A stretch of DNA of 14,353 bases from Erysipelotrichaceae bacterium (GTDB taxonomy: Bacteria; Bacillota_I; Bacilli_A; Erysipelotrichales; Erysipelotrichaceae): the NCBI GenBank assembly GCA_003520745.1, contig DOUE01000026.1:75838-90190 (forward strand). The letters run 5' to 3'. The translations under genes were made by a program, and so were the position numbers. Positions 1-7,338 of the stretch are shown piece after piece (the first letter of the stretch is position 1; every line of letters begins with the position of its first letter). The notes beneath the pieces are model-generated. The model was given only the letters and a program-made list of their open reading frames with translations, did not search any database and was not told where the DNA came from.

Positions 1-953
1 ATAGCCAACGAGGTGATATGAACTAAAAGGTGGTTGTTTGCGTTGATGATGGAACCGGTGAAGGTCGCCGAGATCATCAGGACAAGCAGCCAGGTGATCC
101 GGGATTTAAACATCGGGAAAATGCCCGTTTCGACGTAGGAGTCTTCCAACGGGATGATGGCGGCCATTTTCTGAATGTCTTCGGTGGCTTCTTCCGTCAC
201 GACGTCCAAGACGTCGTCGACCGTGATGATGCCAAGCAAGATGCCTTCCAAGTCGGTGACGGGGATGGCCGTGATGTCGTATTTCGAAATCAGTTTGGCG
301 GCTTTTTCCTGATCGTCCTCCGTCTTGACATGAGGTACGTCATAATCGATCAATTCTTCGATCATCGCGTCGTCTTTCGCAAAGAGGATGTCTTTCAAGG
401 AAACATAGCCGATCAACTTCCCTTTCGGTTCGACGATATAGCACCAGTTGATGGTTTCCGCCATCTTCCCTTGCTTCTTGATGGCGGCCATCGCCTCTTT
501 GACGCTATCGCCGACATTCAGCGTAACGACGTCGATCGACATGATGGACCCGCAGGAATTCTCCTTATAGCTTAATAAGGCGTTGATGTCGGAGCGTTGT
601 TCGGGGGTGGCGGAGGAAAGGACCTTCTTGACCAGTTCGTCGGGAAGTTCGCTCAAAATATCGCTCAAGTCGTCGATGAAGAGATGTTCAAGCAGGCCGC
701 CGATCTGGGCGACCGTGAAATTGTTCGTCAAATCTTCCAGGATGTCGGGGTCGAGGTAAGACAAAAGTTCCGCCCCTTTGTCTTTGGGGAGGATTTTAAA
801 CAGCGCCGTGATTTCATCCACCGGCATGCGGTCGACCAATGCGGCCAGGTCGACGATGTTGTATTCTTCGAAGATTTCCCTGAGGGTTCTGAATTGTCTG
901 GTTTGCAGCAGTTGAGATAGTTCTTGGGGGGTATAGTCTTTCATCGGTTCCAT
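1..953 (-). CDS. mgtE: Magnesium channel/transporter MgtE, N-terminal part (gene runs off the left edge)
   Basis: The 317 visible residues follow the MgtE plan. Residues 1-130 form the helical, acidic superhelical N domain rich in Leu-Pro repeats. Residues about 131-255 hold the CBS pair, with the typical phrases GSIMS, IGYVSLKDIL and GIITVDDVLD. The connecting plug helix follows (EEATEDIQKMAAI), and the first membrane helix begins near residue 286. In the family the cytosolic N and CBS domains sense Mg2+ and close the pore, which lies in the missing C-terminal part. The ATG at 953-951 was chosen because a good AGGAG site sits 7 bases upstream; a second Met three codons on lacks one. The gene follows ddl by 43 bases on the same strand. 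No M-box riboswitch fits in that gap. Family assignment is firm. Confidence 0.95.
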   Translation of the reverse strand, partial: MEPMKDYTPQELSQLLQTRQFRTLREIFEEYNIVDLAALVDRMPVDEITALFKILPKDKGAELLSYLDPDILEDLTNNFTVAQIGGLLEHLFIDDLSDILSELPDELVKKVLSSATPEQRSDINALLSYKENSCGSIMSIDVVTLNVGDSVKEAMAAIKKQGKMAETINWCYIVEPKGKLIGYVSLKDILFAKDDAMIEELIDYDVPHVKTEDDQEKAAKLISKYDITAIPVTDLEGILLGIITVDDVLDVVTEEATEDIQKMAAIIPLEDSYVETGIFPMFKSRITWLLVLMISATFTGSIINANNHLLVHITSLA

Positions 954-970
954 GAGTACTCTCCTTTCCT

Positions 971-1011
971 GCCAAATAAAACGAGGTTCCCCTCGTTTAG
1001 CGACCTTTGGC
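971..1011 (-). terminator. Two-tier hairpin between ddl and mgtE (terminator or leader attenuator)
   Basis: The inner stem is 8 bp, aaacgagg (979-986) with cctcgttt (991-998), closed by a 4-base loop and followed on the minus strand by a short TATTT tract. It includes the ddl stop codon. An outer 6-bp stem pairs gccaaa (971-976) with tttggc (1006-1011) and would take up part of the U tract. As a plain terminator for ddl it is weak. It also lies directly before the mgtE ribosome binding site. Confidence 0.5.
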
Positions 1012-2169
1012 TCCTTTAACCCCTTTTTTATAGGAGGCAAGGAGATTGGTGTCATACGAGAAGATCATCTTCTCGCGCATGCGTTGTCGATCGACGGCTT
1101 GCTTGACCAACCGGTCCATCAAGGCCGTGAAATCCATCCCGCTGGCATCCCACAGATAGAATGCCAAAGAACCCGGTATCGTGTTGATTTCATTGACATA
1201 GACACGATGGGTGGATTCATCCAGGAGGAAGTCGATGCGGGCGACGCCGCTGCTGCCGAGAGCTTTGAAGGTTTCAATGGCATACTTTTGGATTTCCTGC
1301 GTCTGATATTCACTCAAAGGCGCAGGGACGATGCGGGATGCGGAAGCCATCCCCTTACTGGATCCTTTGGATCCCGAAGTATATTTGTTTTCATAGGAGA
1401 GGATTTCATCGCTTTTGCGGACCTCTTCCAACACGCTGGCTTTCATCTCGCTGTCGAAGCCCAATACCGAACAATTCACTTCGCGAAGCGCGGTGATCGC
1501 CTTCTCCACGACGATCTTCACATCGTAGCGGGAGGCTTCACGAACGGCGACGATGAACTCTTCTTCGGTCTTGGCCACGGTGATGCCCACCGAAGAACCG
1601 AGATTGGCCGGTTTGACGACGACGGGAAAACCCAGCGCGTTAGCGCGTATTAAGAACTCGCTGGACGATCGCTCGAACTCGTAACGATAGAACCAGAACC
1701 AATCGACGATCGGGATGCCCGAGTTTTGCAGGATATGTTTCATGACCACTTTGTCTTGACCTACGGCTGCCGCGATGACATCGCAACCGGCATACGGGAT
1801 CCCGACGCTTTCAAACAAGCCTTGGACGGTCCCGTCTTCGCAATGCGTCCCATGGACGACCGGGATCATCACGTCGATCTCGATCGGCTTTGAAAAGAGC
1901 GAAGGTTTGACAGGCACAAGGAAATATTTGGACTTTTCACGGACCAACGATACTTGGGGGAAACTCTTCTCGATTTTATCCAGATCACGGAATATTTCGA
2001 CTTCCGTGAATTTCTCGGATGAAAAAAGCTGATGGTGCTTACTGAGATAGACCGGGACGACATCGTATTTCTCCCGATCGAGCGCAGCCATCGCCTGGCT
2101 TGCGGAAATGATGCTTACTTCATGTTCGACGGAAGCCCCTCCGAACAATACTCCGACTTTTAATTTCAT
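997..2169 (-). CDS. ddl: D-alanine--D-alanine ligase
   Basis: An ATP-grasp enzyme that joins two D-Ala for the peptidoglycan stem peptide, in the cytosol. Visible signatures are GGASVEHEVS (residues 10-19, with the substrate-binding Glu15), HGTHCEDGTVQG (106-117), KPANLGSSVGI (187-197), ARIDF (310-314) and the metal/phosphate motif NEINT (326-330). At 390 residues it is longer than the usual 300-370. The omega-loop region carries a Gly/Ser/Lys-rich stretch (261-277, ending GMASASR), and the C-terminal wall reads PGSLAFYLW rather than the PGMT..S form of E. coli-type enzymes. I recall both traits from a clade of Gram-positive Ddl proteins. Cys110 stands where Gly is common, and a basic tail ends the protein. 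AGGAGG lies in the 11-base gap after the Nudix gene, overlapping its TAG stop. A D-Ala-D-Lac or D-Ala-D-Ser ligase is less likely. Confidence 0.93.
   Translation of the reverse strand: MKLKVGVLFGGASVEHEVSIISASQAMAALDREKYDVVPVYLSKHHQLFSSEKFTEVEIFRDLDKIEKSFPQVSLVREKSKYFLVPVKPSLFSKPIEIDVMIPVVHGTHCEDGTVQGLFESVGIPYAGCDVIAAAVGQDKVVMKHILQNSGIPIVDWFWFYRYEFERSSSEFLIRANALGFPVVVKPANLGSSVGITVAKTEEEFIVAVREASRYDVKIVVEKAITALREVNCSVLGFDSEMKASVLEEVRKSDEILSYENKYTSGSKGSSKGMASASRIVPAPLSEYQTQEIQKYAIETFKALGSSGVARIDFLLDESTHRVYVNEINTIPGSLAFYLWDASGMDFTALMDRLVKQAVDRQRMREKMIFSYDTNLLASYKKGVKGAKGR
1027..1055 (-). promoter_or_regulatory. Candidate mgtE promoter inside the 3' end of ddl
   Basis: On the minus strand, ATGACA (1055-1050) and TATAAA (1032-1027) are separated by exactly 17 bases, each matching the sigma-A consensus at five of six positions. 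A transcript would start near 1020 and give mgtE a leader of about 65 bases. The bases also encode ddl residues, so chance cannot be excluded. Confidence 0.35.
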
Positions 2170-2180
2170 GGTTTACCCTC

Positions 2181-2780
2181 CTAATCGAAATCGACATCGC
2201 GTTCCTTGCGGAAAACCGCCAACGCTTTATGGATCTCGGTCATACTTGATTTCCGCGAGACTTCCGGTAGTTGATCCATCGGGAAAAACTTCACCTCGAC
2301 GGTTTCGTGGTTGGGTTTGGCTTCCCCGCCGACGATCGTCGCACTATAATAATGGACATACTCGCTGATGAGCGTCCTGTATTCTTTGTATTTCTCCCGC
2401 TGTAGAACGGCCAATAAGCGGTCGATTTTCACTTCATAGCCGGTTTCCTGCAAGACTTCCTTCCTTCCGCTTTCGCTGGAAGATTCGAAGACGTCGCACC
2501 ATCCTCCCGGTACGGACCAGGTCAGGAAGTCTTTTTCCTTCACCATCAATAACTCGCCGGCATCGTTGAACACGATCACACGGACGGAAACATTGGGGGT
2601 GGGATAGATATCGCGCTCGTAGATGTTGGTTTGGATGGTTGGATCGACGTTGGTCTTCAAGGTCTCGATCGCCAGTTTCTCCAACTCTTCGTAGTTCTCC
2701 AGGGCGAAGGGGTCGGTGCTGAATTTCAGCCCGATGCGCGCCACGCTCAGGACTTTGCTTGTAAATTGTTCCCAGTTCAT
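2181..2780 (-). CDS. Nudix hydrolase with YjhB-type N-terminal domain
   Basis: This 199-residue protein has an N-terminal helical region (1-45) that matches the Nudix_N family preceding some Nudix domains: it contains ARIGLKFSTDPF and NYEELEKLA. The Nudix fold spans about 60-190. Its box runs from Gly93 to Tyr115 (G-x5-E-x7-KEV-x-QE-x-G-Y), with Lys for the usual Arg and Gln111 for the first Glu of the EE pair; general-base candidate Glu108 and Glu112 remain. The family hydrolyses nucleoside diphosphates linked to another group; the substrate here is unknown. I place the start at ATG 2780-2778, behind AGAGAGG. An ATG eight codons upstream (2804-2802) shares bases with the TATAAT promoter box, so it cannot be in the mRNA from that promoter. 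It heads the Nudix-ddl-mgtE run. Confidence 0.88.
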   Translation of the reverse strand: MNWEQFTSKVLSVARIGLKFSTDPFALENYEELEKLAIETLKTNVDPTIQTNIYERDIYPTPNVSVRVIVFNDAGELLMVKEKDFLTWSVPGGWCDVFESSSESGRKEVLQETGYEVKIDRLLAVLQREKYKEYRTLISEYVHYYSATIVGGEAKPNHETVEVKFFPMDQLPEVSRKSSMTEIHKALAVFRKERDVDFD

Positions 2781-2802
2781 GACATCGCCTCTCTTCCGTT
2801 CC

Positions 2803-2831
2803 ATTATACCCCATAAGCGTCGTTTGGACTA
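2803..2831 (-). promoter_or_regulatory. Promoter of the Nudix-ddl(-mgtE) unit
   Basis: A perfect TATAAT lies on the minus strand at 2808-2803, 22 bases before the chosen Nudix start. The -35 position 17 bases upstream holds only TAGTCC (2831-2826), a 3/6 match. The site begins directly after the terminator of the preceding operon, which supports a new transcription unit. Confidence 0.6.
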
Positions 2832-2832
2832 T

Positions 2833-2858
2833 AAAAAACCGCCGAGTACTCAGCGGTT
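2833..2858 (-). terminator. Intrinsic terminator of the two-component/Mur ligase operon
   Basis: On the minus strand AACCGC pairs with GCGGTT, and the inner bases extend the stem (GAG with CTC); a run of six T follows. The TGA stop of the Mur ligase gene lies within the hairpin. Confidence 0.85.
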
Positions 2859-4436
2859 GAATGCATCCGGTAAATCGTTTTCCAGTAAGATCGTATCCTC
2901 TTTGCTTGCGATCGCATAGACCGTCGTGAACGCTTCTTTGACCGTATCGACCACGTGGATGCTCGTCTCGGGGAACCCGACGTCTTTGAGCCCTTCGCGG
3001 ATCGCCTTGGTCTGATTCTTCCCGACCAAGATCACTTCGTCGGCACATCCGATCATGTAGGAACCGAATTTACGGTTGAGTTCGTCTTCCTGGTCCCCAA
3101 GTTCGATCATCCCCGGCGTGACGACGACGCGTTTGCCCGGCATGCCTTTCAATACTTCAAGCGACATTTTCGACCCTTCCGGATTGGAATTGAAGGCGTT
3201 GTCGATGAAGGTGTAACCGTTGATCTTCTTCAGTTGCAGGCGATGCTCGACATAGTTGACCTGTCGAACGGCTTTCTGAAGCTTTTCCCAGGAAATGCCC
3301 AGGGTTCTCCCCAAGGCGACGGAAACCAGGATGTTGGCGATGTTATGTCGACCCAACAAAATCGTTTCGAAGGGGTACTCCCCTTCCGCGCAGCGGACGG
3401 TGAATTTCGACCCTTCGGGGGAATAGCGCAGGTCGATCGCGCGATAATCCACGTCTTCCTGTTCGATGCCGTACCATAGGACCCGGCATGTGTTGCGTAT
3501 GGGATAGTTGCGGATGTATTCGTTGTCTTTATTGAGGATCCCGACACCGGAAACGGGCAGGTTCTCGATCATCCGCATCTTTTCCGTGATGATGTTTTCA
3601 AGGGTTTTGAAGGTGTTGAGGTGTTGGGGGCCGATGGAGGTCACGATCCCGTATTGCGGTTGGACGAACTTGGTCAGGAAATCGATCTCGCCGACTTTGT
3701 CCGCCCCCATTTCCGCGATGAAGACATCGTGGATGGATTTTAGTTGTTCGCGGATCGTGATGGTCAAGCCCATCGGCGTGTTGAACGACGCCGGCGAAGC
3801 CAGGACATAATACGCTTCGCCCAAGACTTCGTCGAGGATGTTCTTGGTCGATGTTTTCCCATAGCTTCCGGTGATTCCGATTTTTATGAGTTTGGGATGC
3901 CTCTTCAGGATGTTTCGGGCAAGGGAAATGTAGTGGCTCTTGACCATGTCCTCGATCGGAGAGGTCAATGCGGCCATCACGACCACGACCAGCCAGTTCA
4001 TCATCAAGACGACCGGTGATAGGATCGCAGCCGCTTGCCAGGATGCGACCAAAGTCAATAAATAAAGAAGGATCAGGTCGAGGACCGCGAGCACCATGAT
4101 CTGGCGTTTGACGCGTGCCGTGACGTTGAGTTCCTTGATGTACTTCATCTTCAGTTCGCGACGGGTCATAAACGCGGCGACACCGGAAATCAAGAGGACC
4201 GTCAACACTTGGGTCATCAGGTTTTCTTTGAGATAAGCAAGCAAGATCCAGGGAAGATAGAAAAGGACAACCAAAAAGGCATTCTTGGCCATATGGTCCG
4301 CCCTTCCCTTCAACCACGGGAGATAACGGCGGATTTCGTAACGGTTTTGCTGAAACATATGCAAGGCTTGTTTTCCGGGAACCGCGACCAACGCGACCCA
4401 TGCGATAAACAAGACGATTTTCAATCCTTCGATCAT
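2850..4436 (-). CDS. MurF-like Mur ligase with N-terminal membrane domain
   Basis: 528 residues. Residues 1-160 form a membrane domain with about five hydrophobic segments (near 4-22, 51-68, 72-90, 113-131, 134-157) and a conserved-looking cytosolic patch, NRYEIRRYLPWL. A Mur ligase follows: P-loop GITGSYGKTST (187-197), NTPMG (219-223), AEMGA (241-245), GPQHL (269-273) with the probable carbamoylated Lys286 in TEKM, HNIANIL (364-370), HRLQ (398-401), FNSNPEG (415-421) and TPGMIELG (440-447). The core resembles MurF, which adds D-Ala-D-Ala to UDP-MurNAc-tripeptide, but MurF domain I, which binds the UDP-sugar, is absent and the membrane domain stands in its place. The true substrate could be the usual precursor or a lipid-linked one. 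The start overlaps the upstream hydrolase stop (ATGA), with GAGGG before it. Ligase superfamily is certain; MurF activity is inferred. Confidence 0.88.
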   Translation of the reverse strand: MIEGLKIVLFIAWVALVAVPGKQALHMFQQNRYEIRRYLPWLKGRADHMAKNAFLVVLFYLPWILLAYLKENLMTQVLTVLLISGVAAFMTRRELKMKYIKELNVTARVKRQIMVLAVLDLILLYLLTLVASWQAAAILSPVVLMMNWLVVVVMAALTSPIEDMVKSHYISLARNILKRHPKLIKIGITGSYGKTSTKNILDEVLGEAYYVLASPASFNTPMGLTITIREQLKSIHDVFIAEMGADKVGEIDFLTKFVQPQYGIVTSIGPQHLNTFKTLENIITEKMRMIENLPVSGVGILNKDNEYIRNYPIRNTCRVLWYGIEQEDVDYRAIDLRYSPEGSKFTVRCAEGEYPFETILLGRHNIANILVSVALGRTLGISWEKLQKAVRQVNYVEHRLQLKKINGYTFIDNAFNSNPEGSKMSLEVLKGMPGKRVVVTPGMIELGDQEDELNRKFGSYMIGCADEVILVGKNQTKAIREGLKDVGFPETSIHVVDTVKEAFTTVYAIASKEDTILLENDLPDAFNR

Positions 4437-5194
4437 AGTTTTCCCTCATCTTCTTTTAGAAACGTATCCGCGATCCGTAAGAAGCGATCGGTTTGATTCC
4501 AGTAGGCGAAATGCCCGTCATTCTCAAAAACGACCAGACCCGCGTCATTGATTTCCTTCTCCATGAATTTCGCCATCCATAACGGTGTGGCATCATCTTT
4601 CTCTCCCCAGATCAAGAGCACGGGGCAACGGATGGATTTCAGATAGGGAGCCAGGTCTTCGTTGACGATCTTGACGAAACTCGCACGCATCACACCTTCG
4701 GCACTACGATAGTCGCTACTTCCGAAGCGTTTCTGCATTTTTTCTTGATAGGGTTTCAGGAAAGGCAATCTGAATAATTGTTTCGCGAGTTTGTAGGTGG
4801 AGACTTTGAGATGATAATCCAGTTTTCTCTTTGGTTTTAGTCCGGCCGCCCCGGTAAGGATCATTTTTCGGGTATCATTACGTGCCGCATAGCGGATCGC
4901 GACCCGCGCCCCGAAAGAATGGGCGATGAGGATCGGTTCGACGATTCCTAACTCCCGGATGAAATCTTCAAGAAAGCGGGTGTACTCGTCGACTCCCCAA
5001 GGCTCGGACGGTAGAGAACTCTTCCCGAATCCTGGAAAATCAAGGTTCGTGACTCTGAATCGTGTTTTCATATGGTCGAAGAGAGGATCCATCATCTCCT
5101 GATTCTGACCCCAACCATGCAGGAAAAGGATATCCCTGCCTTGGCCTTCTTGTCGATACGAAATGTTCATCGTTGCGTAGTTAAACGTTGTCAT
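4433..5194 (-). CDS. Alpha/beta-fold hydrolase, cytosolic
   Basis: A 253-residue single-domain hydrolase without a signal peptide. The oxyanion motif is HGWGQ (26-30), the nucleophile elbow AHSFG gives Ser93, the acid is probably Asp200 in WGEKDD, and the catalytic His is His228 in DGHFAYW. A helical lid lies between about 120 and 175. The substrate cannot be read from the sequence; carboxylic esters, thioesters or lactones are all possible. I chose ATG 5194-5192, four bases after the kinase TGA stop, because the fold starts directly after it; a longer reading frame to 5329 would run into the kinase gene. No strong Shine-Dalgarno is present, so translation is probably coupled to the kinase. 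The 3' end overlaps the Mur ligase start by four bases, which suggests a shared envelope role. Confidence 0.87.
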   Translation of the reverse strand: MTTFNYATMNISYRQEGQGRDILFLHGWGQNQEMMDPLFDHMKTRFRVTNLDFPGFGKSSLPSEPWGVDEYTRFLEDFIRELGIVEPILIAHSFGARVAIRYAARNDTRKMILTGAAGLKPKRKLDYHLKVSTYKLAKQLFRLPFLKPYQEKMQKRFGSSDYRSAEGVMRASFVKIVNEDLAPYLKSIRCPVLLIWGEKDDATPLWMAKFMEKEINDAGLVVFENDGHFAYWNQTDRFLRIADTFLKEDEGKL

Positions 5195-5198
5195 GGTT

Positions 5199-6581
5199 TC
5201 ACGGATTCCCGACGTCGGACTTCTCGTCGGCTTTCTTTTTCTTGGTTTCAGGTTTGGGGCGGATGACGAAGCGGACGCCGTCATCCATGTTTTGCGCATG
5301 GATCGTAAACCCATAGGCGCTGACGACACGGTGGACGATGGTCAACCCGAGTCCGAACTGACCGTCGGTCCCTTTTTCATACGGTTTGAAGATGCTTTCC
5401 AAGCGATCGTCCGTAATCCGGGGACCGTCGTTATACACCGAACATTCGCTCGGTGAGAGTTGAAGCAGGACTTCGCTTCGCGCATAGCGCAATGCGTTTT
5501 CAAGCAGATTCTCGATGACCACGCGCCACGGTTCTTCGCTTCCCGGATAGAAACAATAGGAAAGGTCGGTATGAAGTTTGATTTCAGGCCGAACGACTTT
5601 CAACGACTGGATCGCCTTCTCCACGATTTCGCGCATATCGACTTTGCCTTCGAGTTTGTCTTCGGACGCCAGATACCCCATACGGTTCAGCAACAGAAGG
5701 CTATGGACTTTCTTCTCCAACCGATTGGCGTGTTCGATGATGACATCGACGCTTTTTTCCAAGGTTTCATAGGGATAGACACCGTCCTTGATGCTCTCGC
5801 CGTAGGACTTGATGGTCGCGATCGGCGTCTTCAAGTCATGCGAGATGTTTTGGACCATTTCTTCCTTAAGTTGTTCCTGACGTTTGATTTCTTCATTCAT
5901 TCGTACAAGCGCGGTCGCCAGCGCCCCGATTTCATCATGACGGTCCACTTTCAGTTCAGGGTTTTCGCCCCGTCGGACTTTTTCGATGTAGACTCGGATC
6001 TGATTCAACGGATGGATCAGATACCCGACCCAGGTCAACAGCAGGATGAAGATGACGCTCACGACGATCAACATGATGTTGATGACGGAATTGAAGAGAG
6101 CGGCTTTGAATTGGTTGGTATAGGAATTCCCGATGATGCTGACCACGACCGCATCCGAATTGATGCGCGTGGAGGAATAGTACATGTTTTCAGGGGAAGA
6201 TTGGGCGACATAATCCTGGGGGATGGATGTGGATAGTTTCGATGCGGCTTCCAGTTCCACCATCAGTTCGCTCGCCAAGGTGGTCGTCGAATTGGTAAGT
6301 GGCGCGCGCGTATCGTCGGTGAAGAAGATGACATGCACGATGTTGGGGTCGTTGGCGCCGTAGAGCGCGTTCCCTTGCAGGTTCATGCGATAGTTATAGA
6401 TGACGTTGGCTTGGGTTTGGTGCAATATGCCAAACATCTGTTGTTTTACGAATTCGGTGATGTTCCCCGACAGAAACAACATGACGAACAGACTGAAGAG
6501 GAAGATGAACGACAAAACCACGCTCATCAACTGTTGGGTGAGCGAAAGGTCACGTACGAAATTGCGAAGATTCGTCATCAT
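5199..6581 (-). CDS. Sensor histidine kinase, CssS-like
   Basis: A 460-residue membrane kinase. TM1 (about 17-38) and TM2 (about 162-187) enclose an extracytoplasmic sensor of about 120 residues; a HAMP segment (186-238) follows. The dimerisation/phosphoacceptor helix has NISHDLKTP with His248. The ATPase domain has an N box (ENLLENALRYA, 357-367), NDGP (384-387) and GQFGLGLTIV (407-416). SIKDGVYP after the H box and PGSEEPW before the N box resemble, from memory, B. subtilis CssS, a sensor of misfolded secreted protein; the sensor domain itself shows no recognisable fold. The tail (444-460) is Lys-rich. The start overlaps the regulator stop (ATGATGA), so the pair is co-translated. The kinase call is certain; the CssS link is a moderate inference. 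Confidence 0.94.
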   Translation of the reverse strand: MMTNLRNFVRDLSLTQQLMSVVLSFIFLFSLFVMLFLSGNITEFVKQQMFGILHQTQANVIYNYRMNLQGNALYGANDPNIVHVIFFTDDTRAPLTNSTTTLASELMVELEAASKLSTSIPQDYVAQSSPENMYYSSTRINSDAVVVSIIGNSYTNQFKAALFNSVINIMLIVVSVIFILLLTWVGYLIHPLNQIRVYIEKVRRGENPELKVDRHDEIGALATALVRMNEEIKRQEQLKEEMVQNISHDLKTPIATIKSYGESIKDGVYPYETLEKSVDVIIEHANRLEKKVHSLLLLNRMGYLASEDKLEGKVDMREIVEKAIQSLKVVRPEIKLHTDLSYCFYPGSEEPWRVVIENLLENALRYARSEVLLQLSPSECSVYNDGPRITDDRLESIFKPYEKGTDGQFGLGLTIVHRVVSAYGFTIHAQNMDDGVRFVIRPKPETKKKKADEKSDVGNP

Positions 6582-7237
6582 CCGAGGCGATACCCGAATC
6601 CATAGATCGTATGGATGTTCAAATCCGGCATCTTGCGGCGCAATCTACGCAAGGTATCGTCGACCACGCGGTCGCTGCCGTAATAGTTGACTTCCCAGAC
6701 GCGTTTCAATATCTGTTCGCGGCTGAACGCGGTCGCCCTGTTACGCACGAACAACATCAATAAATCGAATTCCTTGGTCGTGAGTTCCAATTCTTCCGTC
6801 GCCTTGAACACTTTGCGTTGTTCCTCGTCGATCTCATATCCGTCGACCTTGATTTTCTCGACCGTGTCCTTGTAGGTCCGCCGCATGATGTTGTTGATGC
6901 GCAGTACCAGTTCTTTCGGTGAGAAAGGTTTGGTGATGTAGTCGTCGCTTCCCTTTTCCAGCCCGATGATCCGATCGAATTCCTTATCGCGTGCCGACAT
7001 GAAAACCACGGGCACATCCCGGGTCTGATGACGGATTTCTTCGATCAGATCGAATCCGCTCTTATCGTCAAGCATGATGTCGAGGACCCAAAGATGGACA
7101 TCGTCGTCGCTGCAATGCATCGCCGCCTGTTCATAGGTCAAATAGGATCGGACTTCATACCCTTCTTTTTCAAGATATCGTTTCACGAGTTCGTTTAAGT
7201 CTTTCTCATCTTCGACGACACATATGACGCGCTTCAT
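6578..7237 (-). CDS. OmpR/PhoB-family response regulator, CssR-like
   Basis: 219 residues. The receiver domain (1-120) has the acidic pair Glu9-Asp10, phosphoacceptor Asp53 in VLDIML, Ser81 in the switch position (MSARD) and Lys103 in TKPF. The winged-helix DNA-binding domain (127-219) has TTKEFDLL, SREQIL, DRVVDDTLRRLR and a C-terminal IYGFGYRLG. The receiver wording (HLWVLDIML, VPVVFMSARD, RIIGLEKGSDDY) resembles CssR from memory. It is the first gene of the four-gene operon and may regulate it as well as the divergent esterase. The ATG follows AGAGGTGA with good spacing. The TGA stop overlaps the kinase start. Confidence 0.95.
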   Translation of the reverse strand: MKRVICVVEDEKDLNELVKRYLEKEGYEVRSYLTYEQAAMHCSDDDVHLWVLDIMLDDKSGFDLIEEIRHQTRDVPVVFMSARDKEFDRIIGLEKGSDDYITKPFSPKELVLRINNIMRRTYKDTVEKIKVDGYEIDEEQRKVFKATEELELTTKEFDLLMLFVRNRATAFSREQILKRVWEVNYYGSDRVVDDTLRRLRRKMPDLNIHTIYGFGYRLG

Positions 7238-7254
7238 GACATCACCTCTTGTTC

Positions 7255-7283
7255 ATTTTACCAAAATCCCCCCTGAATGAAAA
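7255..7283 (-). promoter_or_regulatory. Promoter of the response regulator operon
   Basis: Minus strand: TTTTCA (7283-7278) and TAAAAT (7260-7255) with a 17-base spacer, plus the extended -10 TGG directly before TAAAAT. It sits 18 bases before the regulator start and fits sigma-A. Confidence 0.65.
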
Positions 7284-7332
7284 GGAAGAAGAAAACTATC
7301 GGACTTGGATACGAAAGGTTCCTGGAAAACGT

Positions 7333-7338
7333 TATAAT
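7333..7338 (+). promoter_or_regulatory. -10 element of the esterase promoter
   Basis: A perfect TATAAT lies 25 bases before the esterase ATG. No convincing -35 is seen at 16-18 bases upstream, so the promoter may be weak or need an activator. It faces away from the regulator promoter about 75 bases away. Confidence 0.5.

Noticed and set aside
30..920. Plus-strand frames of 181 and 107 codons at the left edge
   Set aside because: The opposite strand encodes MgtE without a break; these are its mirror frames.
954..996. M-box Mg2+ riboswitch before mgtE
   Set aside because: The gap is far too short for the roughly 150-base M-box, and none of its layout is seen.
5195..5329. Longer N-terminus for the cytosolic hydrolase
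   Set aside because: It would overlap the last 130 bases of the kinase gene; the added residues have no hydrolase features, and the ATG four bases after the kinase stop fits the operon's coupling pattern.
5460..6236. Plus-strand frame of 258 codons opposite the histidine kinase
   Set aside because: Mirror of the kinase coding strand, Phe/Asp-rich, no motif and no ribosome binding site.
997..7237. Vancomycin-resistance-type cluster (regulator, kinase, D-Ala-D-X ligase, MurF-like ligase)
   Set aside because: There is no vanH, vanX or vanY-like gene, the kinase and regulator resemble CssS/CssR rather than VanS/VanR, and the ligase motifs look like housekeeping Ddl.
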